DNA from: Clostridiales bacterium
GTDB lineage: Bacteria > Bacillota > Clostridia > Christensenellales > Aristaeellaceae
Direction of reading: 5' to 3'
Assembly (NCBI GenBank): GCA_004555535.1
Contig: SFHU01000121.1
Location: forward strand, 1 to 8,420
Length of the DNA: 8,420 nucleotides
In this document: positions 6,677-8,420 of the stretch, piece by piece
Layout: the number at the start of each line of letters is the position of its first letter
Numbering within the stretch: position 1 is the first letter of the stretch
Program-made: the position numbers and the translations under genes
Notes under the pieces: generated by a model
Databases searched by the model: none
What the model saw: the letters and a program-made list of their open reading frames with translations, nothing else
Told to the model about the DNA's origin: nothing

Positions 6677-7603
6677 ATGATCACCGTCGTCGGACTGACC
6701 CCCAGCCTGGACAGAACCATCCGCCTCGAGCGCCTCGCGGTCGGCGGAACCAACCGCCCGCTGCGCTGCGACGACGCCGCCGGCGGCAAGGGGCTCAACG
6801 TCAGCCTGCTGCTCAAGGCGCTCGGCTGCGCCGTCCACCTGATCACCCCATCCTTTGCGCGCGGCATGGAGCCCGTGCTCAGCGCGCTGCAGGAGGCGGA
6901 CGTGCCCTGTAGCGCCATACCCGCGCCAGGCGCGCTGCGCGTCAACACGAAGCTGATGGATCTTGCCACCTCCACGGTCACGGAGATCAACATGCCCTCC
7001 GTTCTGGGCAGCCCTGACGCGCCCCGGGCCTTCCTCGATGCCATCGCCGCGCAGGCGAGAGCCAGCAGCTGGCTTGTGCTGACCGGCAGCCTGCCCGGTG
7101 ACTTTCCACGGGATTTCTATGCCCAGGCCATCGCCGCCGCGCGCGAAGCAGCCCCCGCCTGCCGCATCCTGCTGGATGCCGAGGGCGAGCCGCTTCGCCT
7201 CGGCCTGGCCGCGCAGCCGGATATGATCAAGCCCAACCGCCACGAGCTGGAGCTGCTTTGCGGTCGTCCCCTCCCGTCGAAGGAGGATATCGCCCAAGAG
7301 GCCTCCCGGCTCGTCCGCGGGGGTGTGGGCATTGTGCTTGTCTCGATGGATGTCGGGGGATCGCTGCTTGCGGCAGAGGGCGCACTGCTGTGCGCCGAAG
7401 CGGTGCCCGTTCCCGTCTTCACGACGGTCGGCGCGGGGGATTCGCTCGTCGCCGGTTGCCTGAGCGTCCTGGAGCCTCGGCCCCGGGCCCTCGAGGAGGC
7501 GCTGCGTATGGGCGTCGCCTGCGCCACGGCGCATGTCGCGGGCTGCGGCGAACAGGCAAACGCCTACCTGCCGCGCATCCGGATCCGCTCCGGGCTTGAC
7601 TGA
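6677..7603 (+). CDS. PfkB-family sugar-phosphate kinase (1-phosphofructokinase / tagatose-6-phosphate kinase type)
   Basis: This 308-residue cytoplasmic kinase belongs to the FruK/LacC branch of the PfkB family, which phosphorylates fructose 1-phosphate or tagatose 6-phosphate with ATP. Motifs in order are TPSLDRTI (8-15), the substrate-side GGKGLNVS (36-43), NTKLMDL and VTEINMP (90-107), LTGSLPG (135-141), KPNRHELELL (185-194), and the C-terminal TTVGAGDSLVAG (249-260) with catalytic base D255 and the anion hole. Length and motif set are complete, so the enzyme should be active. The start follows GGAGGA with 6 bases between. No fructose PTS gene, DeoR-type regulator, aldolase or galactose-pathway gene is in the window, so the substrate cannot be assigned and I leave the symbol empty. 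It probably shares a transcript with the upstream zinc-ribbon gene. A functional link between them is not evident. Confidence 0.93.
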   Translation: MITVVGLTPSLDRTIRLERLAVGGTNRPLRCDDAAGGKGLNVSLLLKALGCAVHLITPSFARGMEPVLSALQEADVPCSAIPAPGALRVNTKLMDLATSTVTEINMPSVLGSPDAPRAFLDAIAAQARASSWLVLTGSLPGDFPRDFYAQAIAAAREAAPACRILLDAEGEPLRLGLAAQPDMIKPNRHELELLCGRPLPSKEDIAQEASRLVRGGVGIVLVSMDVGGSLLAAEGALLCAEAVPVPVFTTVGAGDSLVAGCLSVLEPRPRALEEALRMGVACATAHVAGCGEQANAYLPRIRIRSGLD

Positions 7604-7670
7604 GCAGCCTTTCCGGAAAAACCTTTGCAGTTGGCTCCGTCTCCACGGAAATGAACGGCCCACCCTACGG
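7604..7670. other. Intergenic stretch after the kinase gene; no clear terminator
   Basis: These 67 bases open a 444-base region without a convincing gene. They hold a TTCCGGAA palindrome (7611-7618) and a weak four-base-pair hairpin CCGT-CTCC-ACGG (7637-7648). Neither is followed by a T-tract, so I see no standard intrinsic terminator for the kinase transcript here. The rest of the region is covered by the repeat and hairpin entries. Confidence 0.6.
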
Positions 7671-7771
7671 CTAAACCGGCATGATGCCGGTTGCATCTCC
7701 GACGAAATGTTGCAAATCCCGTTGCTCTGTGACCGAGGCCGGAGCTTTACAGAAGGATTTAAGCGTTACGC
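7671..7771. repeat. Diverged direct repeat, copy 1 (palindrome-led intergenic element)
   Basis: The first 20 or so bases, CTAAA then ACCGGCAT-G-ATGCCGGT sharing one A, are identical to those of copy 2. Over the 90 bases 7671-7760 I count 70 identities to 7830-7919 with no gap. Similarity continues as AGCG..AC..GCC up to about 7771 if copy 2 is allowed a 7-base insertion. Homology stops sharply on the left: the preceding 40 bases match at chance level. A possible stem joins CTCCG (7697-7701) with CGGAG (7740-7744). No ribosome binding site precedes the short readings through it. It lies between convergent genes, so it is not an ordinary upstream regulator. I do not recognise the family. Confidence 0.8.
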
Positions 7772-7796
7772 CTGAGTGATCTTCTGTCGCCCGGGT

Positions 7797-7828
7797 TGCA
7801 TGGCCGGTTTGACGCAGCCGGTCGTGCA
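7797..7828 (+). other. 11-bp wobble-containing hairpin immediately before repeat copy 2
   Basis: TGCATGGCCGG (7797-7807) pairs with CCGGTCGTGCA (7818-7828) around the loop TTTGACGCAG. All eleven pairs form in plus-strand RNA, two of them as U-G wobbles. In minus-strand RNA those two become A-C mismatches, which argues that the plus strand is the structured one. No T-tract follows; repeat copy 2 begins 2 bases later. The 5' arm bases GCCGGTTT (7803-7810) can alternatively pair with AAACCGGC (7832-7839) in the palindrome of copy 2, so two exclusive folds are possible. Confidence 0.6.
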
Positions 7829-7829
7829 T

Positions 7830-7938
7830 CTAAACCGGCATGATGCCGGTGGCGTTTCCGACAAAGTGATGGTTGTCCAGTTGCTTTGTGCTCGAGACCG
7901 GAGCCTTGCAGATGAACTTACAGAGTAAGCGCAACCGC
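7830..7938. repeat. Diverged direct repeat, copy 2
   Basis: This copy lies exactly 159 bases after copy 1 along the gap-free core. It opens with the same palindrome ACCGGCAT-G-ATGCCGGT (7834-7850). The possible stem seen in copy 1 is kept, with a C-G pair changed to U-G: TTCCG (7856-7860) with CGGAG (7899-7903). Inside it, ACAAAG (7861-7866) can pair with CTTTGT (7884-7889), a stem only partly kept in copy 1. Near the 3' end, 7 extra bases form a small hairpin CTTAC-AGA-GTAAG (7917-7929) that copy 1 lacks. Conserved blocks shared by both copies include GTTGCT.TGTG, CGAG, and CCGGAGC.TT.CAGA. The repeat is likely an old duplication or two insertions of a dispersed intergenic element. Confidence 0.8.
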
Positions 7939-7967
7939 CCGCCCATTGGCCCTCCCTGTCTTCAATA

Positions 7968-8013
7968 GAAGCCGTCCCCAAGACCTGCTGCATGCGGCCT
8001 TGGGGGCGGCTTC
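7968..8013. terminator. 15-bp GC-rich hairpin between convergent genes, possible bidirectional terminator without T-tract
   Basis: GAAGCCGTCCCCAAG (7968-7982) is complementary to CTTGGGGGCGGCTTC (7999-8013), with a 16-base loop. The single non-Watson-Crick position is a U-G wobble in plus-strand RNA and a C-A mismatch in minus-strand RNA. It begins 34 bases beyond the stop of the metal-sensor gene on the minus strand and is the last structure met from the plus strand. Neither side has a real T-tract (TGTGATG on one side, TATTGAAG on the other). It could terminate or stabilise 3' ends from both directions, but its function is inferred from position only. Confidence 0.55.
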
Positions 8014-8047
8014 TGTGATGAACTTTGGCTGCGCGGGAACTGCGTCG

Positions 8048-8413
8048 TTATTCCTCAATGTGCTCCTGCCCCTGCGCGATGATCGTGCGGACGTGCTCGT
8101 CCGCCAGCGAATAGAAGACCGATTTGCCCTCGCGGCGGCTCTTCACCAGCCGGCTCTGCTTGAGAATCCGGAGCTGATGCGAAATGGCCGACTGCGTCAT
8201 GCCCAGCGCCTGCGCCAGATCGCAGACGCAGACCTCGGCCTCAAAGAGCACAAACAGAATGCGGATCCTCGTCGAATCGCCGAAGACCTTGAACAGCTCC
8301 GCCAGATCGTAGAGCTCCGTCTCCTCCGGCATCGTCTCCCTCACGCGCCGAAGCAGCTCCTCGTGTACCTCTGTCGCCTCGCAGCAGAGCTGCTCGCGCT
8401 CCAAATCGGCCAT
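8048..8413 (-). CDS. ArsR/SmtB-family metal-responsive repressor (CadC/SmtB-like)
   Basis: The 121-residue protein is a winged-helix repressor of the ArsR/SmtB family, which leaves its operator when metal binds. The helix-turn-helix is MTQSAISHQLRILKQSRLV (72-90), followed by the wing KSRREGKSVFYSL. Both classic metal sites can be read. The alpha-3 motif EVCVCDL gives C62 and C64, with C10 and C11 near the N-terminus as possible extra ligands (CadC-like). The C-terminal helix carries D105, H107, H118 and E121, the same spacing as the SmtB alpha-5 zinc site. Zn, Cd, Pb or Co sensing is more likely than arsenic alone. The ATG lies only 7 bases from the window edge, so its ribosome binding site is not visible and a more upstream start is possible, though the length fits the family. 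The regulated gene, typically a P-type metal ATPase or efflux protein, is not in the window and is probably just beyond the right edge. Confidence 0.93.
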   Translation of the reverse strand: MADLEREQLCCEATEVHEELLRRVRETMPEETELYDLAELFKVFGDSTRIRILFVLFEAEVCVCDLAQALGMTQSAISHQLRILKQSRLVKSRREGKSVFYSLADEHVRTIIAQGQEHIEE

Positions 8414-8420
8414 GCGCCGC

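Noticed and set aside
5096..7696. Very long minus-strand open reading (866 codons) antisense to the zinc-ribbon and kinase genes
   Set aside because: It is the mirror of two well-supported plus-strand genes in GC-rich DNA, where stop codons are rare on the complementary strand. It has no ribosome binding site and its composition (Gly/Asp/Arg-rich, no domain) is that of a shadow.
7533..7775. Plus-strand reading of 80 codons spanning the kinase end and repeat copy 1
   Set aside because: It overlaps the kinase out of frame, has no ribosome binding site, and ends inside the repeat.
7671..7938. Tandem riboswitch (for example glycine or cyclic-di-GMP type) or a CRISPR array
   Set aside because: The conserved cores of those riboswitches are absent, and no gene start lies downstream on either strand. 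There are only two copies, of about 100 diverged bases, which does not fit CRISPR repeats.
7766..7993. Minus-strand reading of 75 codons across repeat copy 2; the same frame in copy 1 gives a similar peptide (LR.R.QSN...PASCRF)
   Set aside because: The similarity follows from the 159-base spacing being a multiple of three with no gap. There is no ribosome binding site, it starts inside the loop of the 15-bp hairpin, and a stop interrupts it between the copies.

Overview
The window looks like chromosome from a GC-rich, endospore-forming Firmicute, most likely a Clostridia-class anaerobe. The evidence is the start of a spoIIIA sporulation operon, a ThiI without the rhodanese domain next to its cysteine desulfurase, strong AGGAGG-type ribosome binding sites, and coding sequence rich in G and C at third positions. 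I cannot name the genus from sequence alone.

Layout. Bases 1-4383 are read on the minus strand as three units: (a) spoIIIAA and spoIIIAB (spoIIIAB runs off the left edge), encoding the mother-cell ATPase and a membrane-anchored partner of the SpoIIIA-SpoIIQ channel; (b) an iscS-thiI operon for sulfur transfer to tRNA 4-thiouridine, closed by a clear intrinsic terminator at 1300-1327; (c) a single gene for a small two-helix membrane protein with its own extended -10 promoter and a probable terminator. Bases 4628-7603 are read on the plus strand: a large zinc-ribbon / single-helix / extracytoplasmic beta-domain protein of unknown function, then a PfkB-family sugar-phosphate kinase 42 bases later. 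The right end holds a minus-strand ArsR/SmtB-type metal sensor whose expected target gene is not in the window.

Between the kinase and the metal sensor, which converge, lie 444 bases without a convincing gene. They contain two diverged copies of an element about 100 bases long, 159 bases apart, each opening with the same GC-rich palindrome. There is also an 11-bp wobble-containing hairpin just before copy 2 and a 15-bp hairpin near the metal sensor gene. This is the least explained part of the window.

The second point of note is gene boundaries in spoIIIAA. The longest reading begins inside a terminator, and a TTG with a strong ribosome binding site is the better start. Its 3' end runs 146 bases into spoIIIAB out of frame, which suggests a lost stop or an indel. 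I see no defence system, mobile element, CRISPR array or recognised riboswitch. The remaining genes are housekeeping, sporulation or metal-response genes, apart from two membrane proteins of unknown function.
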